From: Triticum aestivum
Lineage: Eukaryota > Streptophyta > Magnoliopsida > Poales > Poaceae
Assembly: GCF_018294505.1 (NCBI RefSeq)
Contig: NC_057813.1
Span: 321,245,191-321,309,190, forward strand
Length of the DNA stretch: 64,000 nt
Direction: 5' to 3'
Position numbers and translations under genes: made by a program. Positions 11,090-21,196 of the stretch are shown here, one piece after another. Position 1 is the first letter of the stretch. Every line of letters begins with the position of its first letter. Under the pieces are notes generated by a model. That model saw only the letters and a list, made by a program, of their open reading frames with translations, was not told where the DNA came from and made no database searches.

Positions 11090-12186
11090 TTACCTGAGAT
11101 ATAATGTTTGACCGTTCACCACCTTCGGATTTGTGCCTTCGAAGTTATTGATTTTTATGGCACCAGAACAATAGACCTCCTCGATAACGTAAGGGCCTTC
11201 CCATTTAGAGAGAAGTTTTCCTGCAAAAAAACTTGAACGAGAGTTGTATAGCAACACATAATCACCTACATTAAACTCACGCTTTTGTATCCTCTTTTCA
11301 TGCCATCTTTTAACCTTTTCTTTAAATAGTTTCGCATTCTCATAGGCTTGAGTTCTCCATTCGTCAAGTGAGCTAATGTCAAATAACCTCTTCTCACCGA
11401 CAAGTTTGAAATCATAATTGAACTCTTTAATAGCCCAATATTCCTTATGTTCTAGTTCGAGAGGTAACTGACATGCTTTTCCATAGACCATTTTATATGG
11501 AGACATACCCATAGGATTTTTATATGCAGTTCTATAAGCCCATAATGCATCATCAAGTTTCTTGGCCAATTCTTTCTAGATCTATTAACAATCTTTTGCA
11601 AAATTAATTTAAGCTCTCGATTACTCAATTCTACTTGACCACTAGACTACGGGTGGTAAGGAGATGCAATTCTATGATCAACATCATACTTAGCAAGCAT
11701 TTTATGAAAAGCACCATGAATAAAATGTGAACCACCGTCAGTCATTAAATATCTAGGGACTCCAAACCTCGGAAAAATAACTTCTTTAAGCATCTTAATA
11801 GAGGTGTTATGATCAGCACTACTAGTTGGAATAGCTTCTACCCACTTAATAACATAATCAACAACAACTAAAATATGTGTATATCCATTAGAGGAAGGAA
11901 ACGGTCCCATATAATCAAAGCCCCAAACATCAAATGGTTCAATAACAAGAGAATAATTCATAGGAATTTCTTGACGTCTACTAATATTACCAATTCTTTG
12001 ACATTCATCACAAGACAAAGAAAAACTTACGGGCATCTTTGAAGAGGGTAGGCCAATAAAAACCGGATTGCAATACCTTGTGTGCAGTTCTATCTCTAGC
12101 ATGGTGTCCTCCATATGCCTCAGAGTGACACTTGCATAGGATATGTTCTTGTTCATGCTCAGGTACACAACGTCCAATAACACCAT
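11090..12186 (-). pseudogene. Integrase of the Athila-type element, broken
   Basis: Integrase inserts the DNA copy into the genome. The zinc-binding N-terminus is seen as [12 protein letters not shown] and, after a frameshift near 12025, [10 protein letters not shown]. The catalytic core shows WGFDYMGPFP and TDGGSHFIHG with the first two acidic residues, and the third in SSGQVELSNRE near 11620, so the D,D-35-E set is present. A TAG replaces the glutamine of HPQSSGQ near 11645, and the frame shifts again near 11580. The C-terminal part (11569-11090) reads KNPMGMSPYKMVYGKACQLP and ends with the chromodomain-free tail typical of Athila (KWEGPYVIEE). The ORF ends close to 11090. Confidence 0.88.
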
Positions 12187-14144
12187 CTGCTCCTTCTTTA
12201 TAAAGGTGTGGGTGATCCCAGAAGTAATATCTTAAATTATAGAAGAACTTTTTCTTTTGCTGGTATGTGAAACTAGGTGGTATAAATTTAGCAACAATGT
12301 AATTAGCATAATCAGCATACCATGGAGCAGTATGAGAAGCATTTACGATAGCTAATTGTTCATCAGGAAAGCCATCATCAATAGGTAGTGGGTCATCAAG
12401 AACATTCTCTAACCTAGATAAGTTGTCTGCAAGGGGGTTCTCAGCTCCCTTTCTATCAATAATATGCAAATCAAATTCTTGTAGTAGGAGAACCCATCTA
12501 ATAAGTCTAGGTTTAACATCTTTCTTTTCCACAAGATATTTAATAGCAGCATGATCAGTGTGAATAGTTACTTTAGAATCAACAATATAAGGTCTGAACT
12601 TATCACAAGCAAATACAACTGCTAAGAATTCTTTTCCAGTAGTAGCATAATTTCTCTAGGCACTCTCTAGAGTTTTACTATCATATTGAATGACATTTAG
12701 TTTCTTATCAACTCTTTGTCCTGGAAAAGCACCTACATCATAATCACTAGCATCACACTTAATTTCAAAGGGTAAATTCCAATCAGGTGGCTGAACAATA
12801 GGTGCAGAAATCAAAGCTTTCTTAAGTATTACAAATGCTTCTACGCAATCATCATCAAAGACAAAAAGAATATCTTTTTGCAATAAATTAGTTAGAGGTC
12901 TAGAAATTTTAGAGAAGTCCTTAATGAACCTCCTATAAAAACCGGCATGACCAAGGAAACATCTTATACCTTTGATGTCCTTGGGACACGACATCTTTTC
13001 AATAGCATCAACCTTAGCTTTATCAACTTCAATACCTCTTTGAGAAATTTTATGCCCCACAATACCTACATTATCCATAAAGTGGCACTTCTCCCAATTC
13101 AAGACAAGGCTAGTATCTTCGCATCTCTGCAAAACTCGTTCAAGGTTGCTCAAGCTATCATCAAAAGAAGATCCATAAACCGAGAAATCATCCATGAACA
13201 CCTCACAAATCTTTTCACAAAAGTCAGAGAAAATAGCCATCATGCATCTTTGAAAAGTAGTAGGTGCATTACATAAACCAAAAGGCATACGTCTATAAGA
13301 AAAGTACCAAAAGGGCAAGTAAAAGTGGTCTTTTCTTGATCCTTCGATGACACAGGTATTTGAGAGAAACCAGAGTAACCATCTAGAAAGCAAAAATGTG
13401 TATGTTTGGATAATCTTTCTAGCATTTGATCAATAAAAGTTAGAGGGTAATGATCCTTTTTAGTAGCTTTTTTAACTTACGGAAATCAATTACCATCCTA
13501 TAACCTGTAATAATTCTTTGCGGGATCAGTTCATCTTTATCATTAGGAACAACAGTAATACCTCCCTTTTTAGGGACAGAATGGTCAGGGCTTACCCACT
13601 GATTATCAGCAACGAGATAAATTATACCTGCCTCCAGGAGCTTTAGTATTTCCTTTCTTACCAGTTCTTTCATCTTAGGATTTAACGGTCGTTGGTGATC
13701 AATAACTGGTTTGGCGTCTTTCTCCAAATTTATTTTGTGTTGGCATAGAGTGGGACTAATGCCCTTAAGATCATCAAGAGTATATCCAATAGTAGCATGG
13801 TGCTTCTTCAGAGTTTTCAATAATCTTTCCTCTTCCTGCTCTGAAAGGTTAGCACTAATAATAACAGGATATATCTTCTTTTCATCAAGATAAGCATATT
13901 TAAGAGTATCAGGTAATGGTTTAAGCTCAAACACGGGATCACCCTTGGGTGGAGGAGGATCCCCTAGGATTTCAACAGGCAAGTTGTGTTTCAAAATGGG
14001 TCCCTGTTTAAAGAATACATCATCTATTTCCCTTCTTTCATTCATGAACATATCATTTTCATGGTCTAGCAAATATTGTTCTAAAGGATCATTAGGAGGT
14101 ACGACAATAGAGGCAAGACCAATTATTTCATCCTTACTAGGCAA
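12008..14144 (-). pseudogene. Reverse transcriptase and RNase H of the Athila-type element, broken
   Basis: Reverse transcriptase copies the element RNA into DNA and RNase H removes the RNA strand. The N-terminal linker starts at 14144 after a TAA (14147-14145). Motifs in order are YRMVIDFRKL (near 13490), LDGYSGFSQIP (near 13380), YRRMPFGLCNAPTTFQ (near 13290) and the catalytic box EVFMDDFSVYG (near 13190). The RNase H part starts IKCDASDYDVGAFPGQ and continues after a TAG (12658-12656) as [20 protein letters not shown] and [10 protein letters not shown]. Frameshifts lie near 13475 and 13297. The TAG at 12656 replaces the glutamine of the usual SAQRNYAT text, a C-to-T change. The polyprotein continues into integrase. 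Confidence 0.9.
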
Positions 14145-14894
14145 TTATTTATCATGTGGTTTTCTACGAAATTTAGCAAAGTTAAACTCATGAGACATAT
14201 CTCCCAAACCAATAGTAACAACATCCTTTTTGCAATCTATCTTAGCATTAACAATATTCAAGAAGGGTCTACCAAATATAATGGGACAAAAGTCATCTTG
14301 TGGGGAACCGAGAACAAGAAAATCAGCAGGATATTTAACTTTCCCACACAAGACTTCAACATCTCTAACAATCCCAATTGGTGAAATAGTATCTCTATTG
14401 GCAAGCATAATTGTAACATCAATTTCTTCTATCTCAGCAGGTGCAATATCATGCATAATTTCTTTGTATAAGGAATGAGGTATTGCACTAGCACTAGCAC
14501 CCATATCACATAAGCCATGATAACAATGATCTCCTATTTTAACAGAAATAACAGGCATGCCTACAACAGGTCTATGTTTCTTAGCATCGGGTCTAGCAAT
14601 TCTAGCAGCTCCATGACAAAAATAAATAACATGCCCATCAATATTATCAGCCAAGAGATCTTTAACCATAGAAATACTAGGTTCAACTTTAATTTGCTCA
14701 GGAGGTGTATATGTTCTAGTATTACTCTTACGAACCACAGTTGAAGCTTTAGCATGATCCTTTATCCTAACAGGGAAAGGTGGTTTCTCAATATAAGTAG
14801 CAGGAACAATACAATCATTATAAGTGATAGTCTTTTCTTCAACTTTAATAGGTGCAACTACTTTTACTTCAGTGGGAGGATTATATTTAAACAA
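14145..14894 (-). pseudogene. Aspartic protease region of the Athila-type element
   Basis: The retropepsin core reads GLCDMGASASAIPHSLY (near 14500) with the catalytic aspartate intact, and the C-terminal strand reads CPIIFGRPFLNIVNAKIDC (near 14270). The segment is joined to gag by a frameshift near 14895 and to the polymerase by a single TAA at 14147-14145, in the same frame as the downstream ORF. In contrast to the protease-only and A/B elements, this protease keeps its active site, so it is the last functional-looking protease of its type here, apart from the one at 29315. Confidence 0.85.
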
Positions 14895-15709
14895 TTCTCC
14901 TTAGGGAGGTCAACATGAGTAGCAAATGATTCACAGAAAGAAGCTACTATCTCAGAGTCAAGTCCATATTTAGTGCTAAATTCACGGAAAACATCGAGAT
15001 CCATAAAAGATTTGACGCAATCAAACTTAGGTGTCATACCTGACTCCTTACCTTCGTCGAGATCCCAATCTTTGGAGTTGCATTTAATTCTTTCCAATAA
15101 ATCCCATTTGAATTCAATAGTCTTCATCATAAAAGACCCATCACAAGAAGTATCAAGCATGGAGCGATTGTTGAGAGAAAGCCGAGCATAATTTTTTTGA
15201 ATAGTCATTTCTCTTGAGAGCTCATGATTGGGGCACGAATATAACATTGACTTAAGCCTCCCCCAAGCTTGAGCGATGCTTTCTCCTTCGCGAGAACAAA
15301 AATTATATATATAATTACGATCACGATGAACAAGATGCATAGGATAAAACTTCTGATGAAATTCCAATTTCAATCGTTTGTAGTTCCATGATCCCATATC
15401 ATCACATAGCCTATACCATGTCAATGCATCTCCCTTCAAAGATAAAGGGAATACCTTCTTCTTGATAACATCATCGGGCACATCTGCAAGCTTAAATAAT
15501 CCACAAACTTCATCCACATAGATTAGGTGTAAATCGGGATGCAATGTTCCATCTCTTGTAAAGGGATTAGCTACTAGTTTCTGTATCATACCCGAAGGGA
15601 TTTCAAAGTAAACATTTTCAGTAGGTTCAGTAGGTTGAGGATCAACTCTTTGCTCTTCTGATCGGGGTGAAGTTACCCCGAACAAGCCCCTCAAAGGATT
15701 ATGTTCCAT
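14864..15709 (-). pseudogene. Gag of the Athila-type element
   Basis: Gag forms the particle that packages the element RNA. The start is the ATG at 15709 (MEHNPLRGLFGVTS), about 80 bases inside from the primer site. The retrotransposon-gag core is clear: FPLSLKGDALTWYRLCDD, LEFHQKFYPMHLVHRDRN and GESIAQAWGRLKSMLYSCP. No CCHC zinc knuckle is visible, as is common in this lineage. The ORF is open for 281 codons and then shifts frame near 14895 into the protease. Confidence 0.88.
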
Positions 15710-15786
15710 AGTAACAAGTGACAGTAAATTTCAGCATACTATATAAATGTTTCCTTACCAAGTTCCACTTACCAAAGGCGCTTCAC

Positions 15787-15804
15787 TCCTCGGCAACGGC
15801 GCGA
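15787..15804 (-). other. tRNA-Asp primer binding site
   Basis: On the minus strand TCGCGCCGTTGCCGAGGA lies 11 bases inside the 5' LTR. It matches the complement of the 3' end of plant tRNA-Asp (TGGCGCCGTTGCCGGGGA) at all but two positions. The same tRNA is used by the protease-only element at 28569. Confidence 0.8.
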
Positions 15805-15815
15805 GAAAAGAGTCT

Positions 15816-17291
15816 TGATGACCCACAAGTGTAGGGGATCTATCATAGTCCTTTCGATAAGTAAGAGTGTCGAACCCAACAAGGAGAAGGAAATGACAAT
15901 CGGTAACAGATAGTTTTGTGATAAGGTAATTTGTAACGGGTAACAAGCAATGAAAGTAAATTAGGTGCAGCAAGGTGTCCCAATCCTTTTTGTATCAAAG
16001 GACAAGCCTGGACAAGTTCTGCATAGAGAAAAGCTCTCCCGAGGACACATGGGAATTATCGTCAAGCTAGTTTTCATCACGCTCATATGATTCGCGTTCG
16101 TTACTTTGATAATTTGATATGTGGGTGGACCGGTGCTTGGGTACTTCCCTTTCTTGGACAAGCATCACACTTATGATTAACCCCTATTGCAAGCATCCGC
16201 AACTACAAAAGAAGTATTAAGGTAAACCTAACCATAGCATGAAACATGTGGATCCAAATCAGCCCCTTACGAAGCAACACATAAATTAGGGTTTAAGCTT
16301 CTGTCACTCTAGCAACCGATCATCTACTTATTACTTCCCAATTCCTTCCTCTAGGCCCCAAATAATGGTGAAGTGTCATGTAGTCGACGTTCACATAACA
16401 CCACTAGAGGAGAGACAATATACATCTCATCAAAATATCGAACGAATACCAAATTCACATAACTACTAATAGCAAGACTTCTCCCATGTCCTCGGGAACA
16501 AACATAACTACTCACAAAGCATATTCATGTTCATAATCAGAGGGGTATTAATATGCATTAAGGATCTGAACATATGATTTTCCACCAAATAAACCAACTA
16601 GCATCAACTACAAGGAGTAATCAACACTACTAGCAACCCACAGGTACCAATATGAGGTTTTGGTACAAAGATTGGATAAAAGAGATGAACTAGGGTTTGA
16701 GAGGAAATGGTGCTGGTGAAGATGCTGATGGAGATTGACCCCCTCCCGATGAGAGGATCGTTGGTGATGACGATGGTGATGATTTCCCCCTCCCGGAGGG
16801 ATGTTTCCCCGGCAGAACAGCTCCGCCGGAGCCCTAGATTGGTTCCACCAAGGTTCCGCCTCGTGGAGGCGGAGTTTCGTCCCATAAGCTTGCTTATGAT
16901 TTTCTGTAGGGTAAAAGGCTTCATATAGCAGAAGATGGCCACCGGAGCGCTGCTAGGGGGCCCACAAGGCAGGGGGCGCGCCCAGGGGGTAGGGCGCCCC
17001 CACCCTTGTGGCCAGGGTGTGGGCCCCCTCTGGTACTTTTGCTGCTCAATATTTATTATTAATTCCAACAATGAATTTTGTGGAGTTTCAGGACTTTTCG
17101 AGTTGTGCAGAATAGGTCTCCAATATTTGCTCCTTTTCCAGCCCAGAATCCCAGCTGCCGACATTCTCCCTCTTCTTGTAAACCTTGTAAAATAAGAGAG
17201 AATGGGCATAAGTATTGTGACATAACGTGTAATAACAGCCCATAATGCAATAAATATCAATATATAAGCATGATGCAAAATGGATGTATCA
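15816..17291 (-). repeat. 5' LTR of the Athila-type element (1476 bp)
   Basis: On the minus strand it starts TGATACATCC at 17291 and ends GGGTCATCA at 15816. A GGGCGCGCCC box is at 16974-16983 and a TATA-like CTATATG at 16928-16922. CAACG at 17292-17296 is the target duplication. Open frames through this LTR (for example 17443-16604) cross the element boundary and are chance. Confidence 0.93.
16922..16983 (-). promoter_or_regulatory. LTR promoter of the Athila-type element
   Basis: One perfect GGGCGCGCCC box (16974-16983) and a decayed second (GGGCGCCCCC, 16992-17001) lie upstream of CTATATG on the minus strand. Spacing is about 46 bp, shorter than in the protease-only family. Confidence 0.5.
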
Positions 17292-17296
17292 CAACG

Positions 17297-17320
17297 GCGT
17301 CCGCTCGGCGTCGCTGGTGA
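17297..17320 (+). pseudogene. Last codons of the antisense B3-like gene
   Basis: When the Athila-type insertion and one CAACG copy are removed, the serine-rich tail of the 6389 gene continues in frame here as ASARRRW and ends at TGA 17318-17320. An arginine-rich C-terminus is thus separated from the rest by 10.1 kb. Confidence 0.55.
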
Positions 17321-17474
17321 TACCCAGTGTCCGGGTCCTTCAAGGTTTTCTTCTTCTGTTTCCCTGCGCAGAGTTGGGACAAGCCCCGTGGGGGTATATA
17401 AAAAACTGTAATGCTTTTGTTTTAACGATATCCTTCTTAGCATGGCGTTGAAATCGCATATCCCGCTCTAGCAC
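17321..17474. other. Element A: downstream region of the antisense gene
   Basis: Non-coding. It contains a TATAAAAAACTGTAATGC stretch and T-rich text that could serve as the 3' end of the antisense transcript. No clear polyadenylation signal. Confidence 0.4.
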
Positions 17475-17705
17475 TATTCCCCCTTTTCGTTCTCATGGTA
17501 GCTTAGTGCTCTACGCCGACGGGACCCAGTTCCTAGGCAAGCTTCAATTGTCACTGGTATTCCAGGTCGCAGTGCTGTGGTCAAGGCCAGGAGGTGAGCG
17601 GCCCGAGGTCCAGTGAGAGTTCCTGAGATGCGATGCTCAAGAGGTCCCCTTTGGCACACAAGCAGCTCCCTAAAGGCCGAATAGGAAAGCGACATTGCCC
17701 GAGCG
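17475..17705. repeat. Element A internal repeat, first copy
   Basis: This block aligns with 18899-19080 and, in its last 62 bases, with 18699-18764 (CAAGCAGCTCCCTAA and CATTGCCCGAGCGAG are shared). It appears to be a tandem repeat of the non-coding part of element A, now separated by a foreign Gypsy fragment. Confidence 0.6.
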
Positions 17706-18698
17706 AGATATGAAGAACTGACTCGATCTAAACTACGAAATATTGTAAAATCTCACCGAGCAACCTGGAAATCTGATACCACTTGATAGAGGCGGAGGTG
17801 TCCCGATCTTTCGATGAGATGGTGGCTATCATTTTGGTGGAAGTCGACTTTGACGATCCGACTACGAGCGTGCGAGGACGTCGTGCCTTAGCAATTGCTA
17901 AACCAACTCCGAGAGGTTATTGACCACGCCGGAGCATGATCAACCTGACCACGAAGGTCTATTTCCTGCAAGCAAATGAAGAACAAGCAAGAAACTAAGA
18001 TTGCAATCTGGATATTGCGAATAACAAAGGAAAGCTTTATTAATTAAGGTGGGGTTCTGTGACACCTTTCTCTGGTCGTTGAACACAAACGAAGTACGCA
18101 AAGTTGCAGCTATGGCGAACTTTTAATCTAAACAAAACCCAAAGTCTAAACGGTGCCCTAAGGGCTGTATATATGGAGGAAGAGGGGAGAATTTCGTGGT
18201 CCTTGGTGGAGGGGTCCGAAACCAACCCTATCTCTTGTTTCCCCCCACATACAGACTCTAAAAATAGCCTATACTTATGTATTTCGAAATTACATGGGCC
18301 TGGCCCAATAAAAAGGTGACGCAACACCTAGAATAGCCTCTGGACGAAATTTATGAAATGGCATCTTGGATATTTCGGCCAAGGCTTCATGCACTCGTTA
18401 TGGTGGCTTCAAAGCCATGTAATCATCACTTGTAACGCCATCTTGTTCCCCTTGCGCATGCCATCATCTCCATGCTTGTTCTTGCTCCAATGGTCATCCT
18501 TCTCCAAGCTAGGCCCTTCATTCGTAAGCAAAACAAATGTATCCAATTTAGGCACCATCATATTCTCATGAACATTAGAATCATCACCAAGAAACGAAAG
18601 TACCTGGTAATTTAGTTAGCGTGCACGAGCTCTAGTAATTGGTCCAGTATGTATAGCAGCAGGGGCTGTGGGTGTAACAACGGTATTGATGTCCTCAT
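17706..18698 (-). mobile_element. Fragment of another Gypsy element: pol end, one LTR, leader
   Basis: On the minus strand the piece begins DEDINTVVTP and HTGPITRARAR, like the C-terminal end of a Gypsy polyprotein, and continues LNYQVLSFLG (18698-18470). A putative LTR of about 543 bp follows (18326-17784, TGTTGCGTC to CTCTATCA), then AGTGGTATCAGAT, a tRNA-Met primer site at 17783-17771, and a short leader to 17706. The order pol end, LTR, primer site means a single LTR is shared between the end of one copy and the start of the next. Both sides are flanked by the same 62-base stretch of element A. Confidence 0.55.
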
Positions 18699-19640
18699 CA
18701 CCTTTGGCGTGCAAGCAGCTCCCTAATGGCCGAAAAGGAAAGCAACATTGCCCGAGCGAGGCTGCGAGGGTCGTGGGACTGAGTTGTGAGGTTCACACTG
18801 ATATGTATAGGTGACTTATCTTAGTGAGCCTGCGACGATCGCCTTGCGTGGTGCCCAATCGTTCCTTAGTGGTGACACCTCTAGGTAGGGCTCGCACCGG
18901 CCATCCCCTTTTCTTGCTCGTCTTGGTGCTCTACATCCTCGGGTCCCGGCCCTCGAGTGAGGCTCAGCCGCCGCTGGTATGGCAGGTCGCGATGCTATGG
19001 TTAAGGCCATGGGGTGAGGGCTTGAGAGCTAGTAGGAGCTCTTGAGGCGCGATGCTCAGGAGCCCCATCTTTAACGTGCAAGCGATTTTCATGAGAAGGG
19101 GACTGCCGTCGGACCAACCCGTAGTTAAGCTCCGGAGATTCCTGCGAGTTAGTCTATGGAGGAGAATATGACCCAGAACCACGCTTGTTGCCCGTCCGTT
19201 GATCTTTTCGCAAGAAGATGAAGGCACTGAGGACTTGGTGAGGTGACGTGCGCGGGGCAGGCCGCGAGCCAGTGCTCGATCTCTCAGATTTGTCAACGTT
19301 GCAGGGACAGACCCGAGCACAAGCGCCGTGCCAGCATGTGTATGTAGCCCCCGTTGCGGTATGAGAAAGAGGCGGGTTAGCAACGCGGGGAGGCCGCGAG
19401 GGGTAATAGAGCTCCAAGCAAGCGGATGATAATCATAGAGCAACTCACGGAAGAAGGTAAAGCCAGTCCTAACGGATGCGAGAAGGATACATGTCGCAGG
19501 GACGGACCCACACGACTTGGGGATAATGTAGCCCGAGGGGCACCCCCAACTGAACAAACTAAAAGATGTCACCTGGTACCATTGCTGAAGAGATGTTGGA
19601 GTAGTCGAAGATGCGCGCCGTAGTAGTCGCTCCTCATGAG
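18699..19640. repeat. Element A non-coding repeat region
   Basis: GC-rich tandem-like repeats related to 17475-17705, followed by sequence rich in GCGATGCTCAGGAGCCCC and CACGTGCAAGCG-type words. No reading frame is convincing: the 251-codon frame on the minus strand from 19719 lacks any domain after its first few residues. Confidence 0.5.
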
Positions 19641-20106
19641 CCACCCTGATCCTGAACCTCGAGATGCCGTGGAGGTCCGGCGGGCTCGTGAGGATCCATC
19701 GCCACTCTGCCTGGATCACCTAGCGCCTAGCCTCCTGAGCTGCCAGGACGCCTCGCACGTGGCGCTGGAATGCAGCAGCCGCACTCGGCAAACCGAAGGG
19801 CATGCAAACTTAGTTGTGAGGGGGGCCCTCGCATCGGCCAACGCGGGACGGCCGGAAGAGCTCCTGAGATGCGGTCTTGTTCAACCCAAGATTGTCGATG
19901 CAGAGGCGTAGCTCCTTGTCCTCGCTGGAGCAGGTAGCTGCGCCCGATGGTGTGCGGGGATCACCCCGCATAGCTCTTGCCTCCTGAATCTCCTTGATTG
20001 CCTTGGTGATGAACTCCTGAGCGTCTGGTGCCTCGCGCCCTGCGCTTTCTTCATGGAGGCGCTCCTTGAAGCACACCACCACATGGTGCCCGAGCGCGTC
20101 TCTCAT
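19641..20106 (-). pseudogene. Reverse transcriptase remnant of element A
   Basis: On the minus strand the piece reads DAQEFITKAIKEIQEARAM, a linker, then KELRLCIDNLGLNKT, corresponding to the usual WRMCIDYTDLNKA, and VCMPFGLPSAAAAFQRHVRG (near 19805-19750), corresponding to MPFGLKNAGATYQR. Between these two motifs the expected 40-50 residues are missing, and the catalytic YxDD box is not seen. The coding sequence fades out at about 19640. The enzyme cannot be functional, which makes element A dependent on another element. Confidence 0.7.
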
Positions 20107-20586
20107 GACGTTGGCTAGGCCAGAGGCCCTCTAGAGGAGAGCCCCCGAGCCTAGTCTGAGAGGGGCACCGGGCGTGCCTTCCTATGCGAGAGGGGAAGGC
20201 ACCCCGTTAGTGGGCGCAGGGCTTGAGGTAGCACCGCCGGAAACCCCACCCTCCTGAGATCCTTGGTGGAGCAGCTGCTTCTTCTTCTTGGGGATGGCCT
20301 TAGGAGGGTAGACAGCGCCCTCGTCATCTGGGTTCTCGACCGCCGCAGCCTGGTAGGCACGCTCGAGAGATCACACCGCGTCTTTCTCCTTGTAAGCGAC
20401 CGTGATGGTGCCACAGCTTCCTGGCATCTTGAGGACGCTATAGCCATGGTGGGTGACTGCCATGAACTTGGCCAGGGCTGGGTACCCGAGGATGGCATTG
20501 TACGGGAGGCAGATGTTGGCGACATCAAAGTCAATGAGCTCTATGCGGTAGTTGTCGTGCTTGCCGAAGGTGACTGGGAGTCGGAC

Positions 20587-20892
20587 CTACCCTAACGGGG
20601 TGGTGGGACCGTCGGTCACTCCTGAGAAGGGCTTGGTAGGCTGAAGCTGGTGGTATGGCACTTGGAGTCTGTTGAACGTCTCGATGGAGAGAACATTGAG
20701 CTCCGTCCCGCCAACGATGAGTGTCTTGTTGATGAGTACATTGCTGATGATGGGCGAGCAGAGTATTGGAAGGGCACCAGCTGTGGCCGCGCACTTGAGC
20801 TGGTCGGAGGAGTCGAAGGTGATGGTGTATTTGGACCACCTGAGCAGGTGCGTTACCTTAAGCTTGGGGAGGGCCGCTTTGAGCTCACGCAT
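20587..20892 (-). pseudogene. Aspartic protease remnant of element A, active site lost
   Basis: The frame reads SDQLKCAATAGALPILCSP, then LINKTLIVGGTELNVLSIET. In this family the active-site text is expected to be LIDGGAGLN. Here the catalytic aspartate is valine and the following residues are altered. The related copy in element B (24318-24584) has asparagine at the same position. Confidence 0.7.
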
Positions 20893-21196
20893 GAACTGCT
20901 TGAAGATGCGAGGGGAGGCTGGGACTTGGGAGCCGCCTAGGATGCAAGCGATGACACGAGGCTTGTGGAAGCCCCCAGCCCCTCGTCCTGGTGGTGGTCT
21001 TCGTTCCTTCTTGGTGCCGGCGGCAGCGGGGGAAGGCTAGTGTTGCTCTGAGGTCGGTCCTCGCGAGGCTTATCCGTCCAGGCGGCCTCACGAGGCTAGC
21101 CCTGCCAGTGTTCCTCCCGAGGCTGGTCGCGCACTCCTGATGATGGTTGCGGCCGTCCCAGCGTCCTCCACTTCGGCCTCCTCCGTGAACATAGCC

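Larger units (their letters stand above)
7157..17291 (-). mobile_element. Complete Athila-type Gypsy LTR retrotransposon (10.1 kb)
   Basis: Both LTRs are present (7157-8672 and 15816-17291), flanked by a perfect 5-bp target duplication CAACG at 7152-7156 and 17292-17296. On the minus strand the order is 5' LTR, tRNA-Asp primer site, gag, protease, reverse transcriptase, RNase H, integrase, a 3' region with a small coiled-coil ORF, polypurine tract, 3' LTR. The domain set is full length for an autonomous element, but gag-pol carries several stops and frameshifts, so this copy is dead. Over the first roughly 430 aligned LTR bases I count about 17 substitutions (about 4 percent). Using the commonly quoted grass rate of 1.3e-8 per site per year this is about 1.5 million years, a rough figure. 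It is inserted in the antisense gene of element A. Confidence 0.95.

Noticed and set aside
16604..17443. 279-codon minus-strand frame in the Athila-type 5' LTR
   Set aside because: It crosses the element boundary at 17291 into element A, so it cannot be an old gene, and it has no recognisable domain.
18964..19719. 251-codon frame on the minus strand in element A
   Set aside because: Apart from its first residues, which continue the reverse transcriptase remnant, it has no motif and runs through repeats. It is a chance frame in GC-rich DNA.
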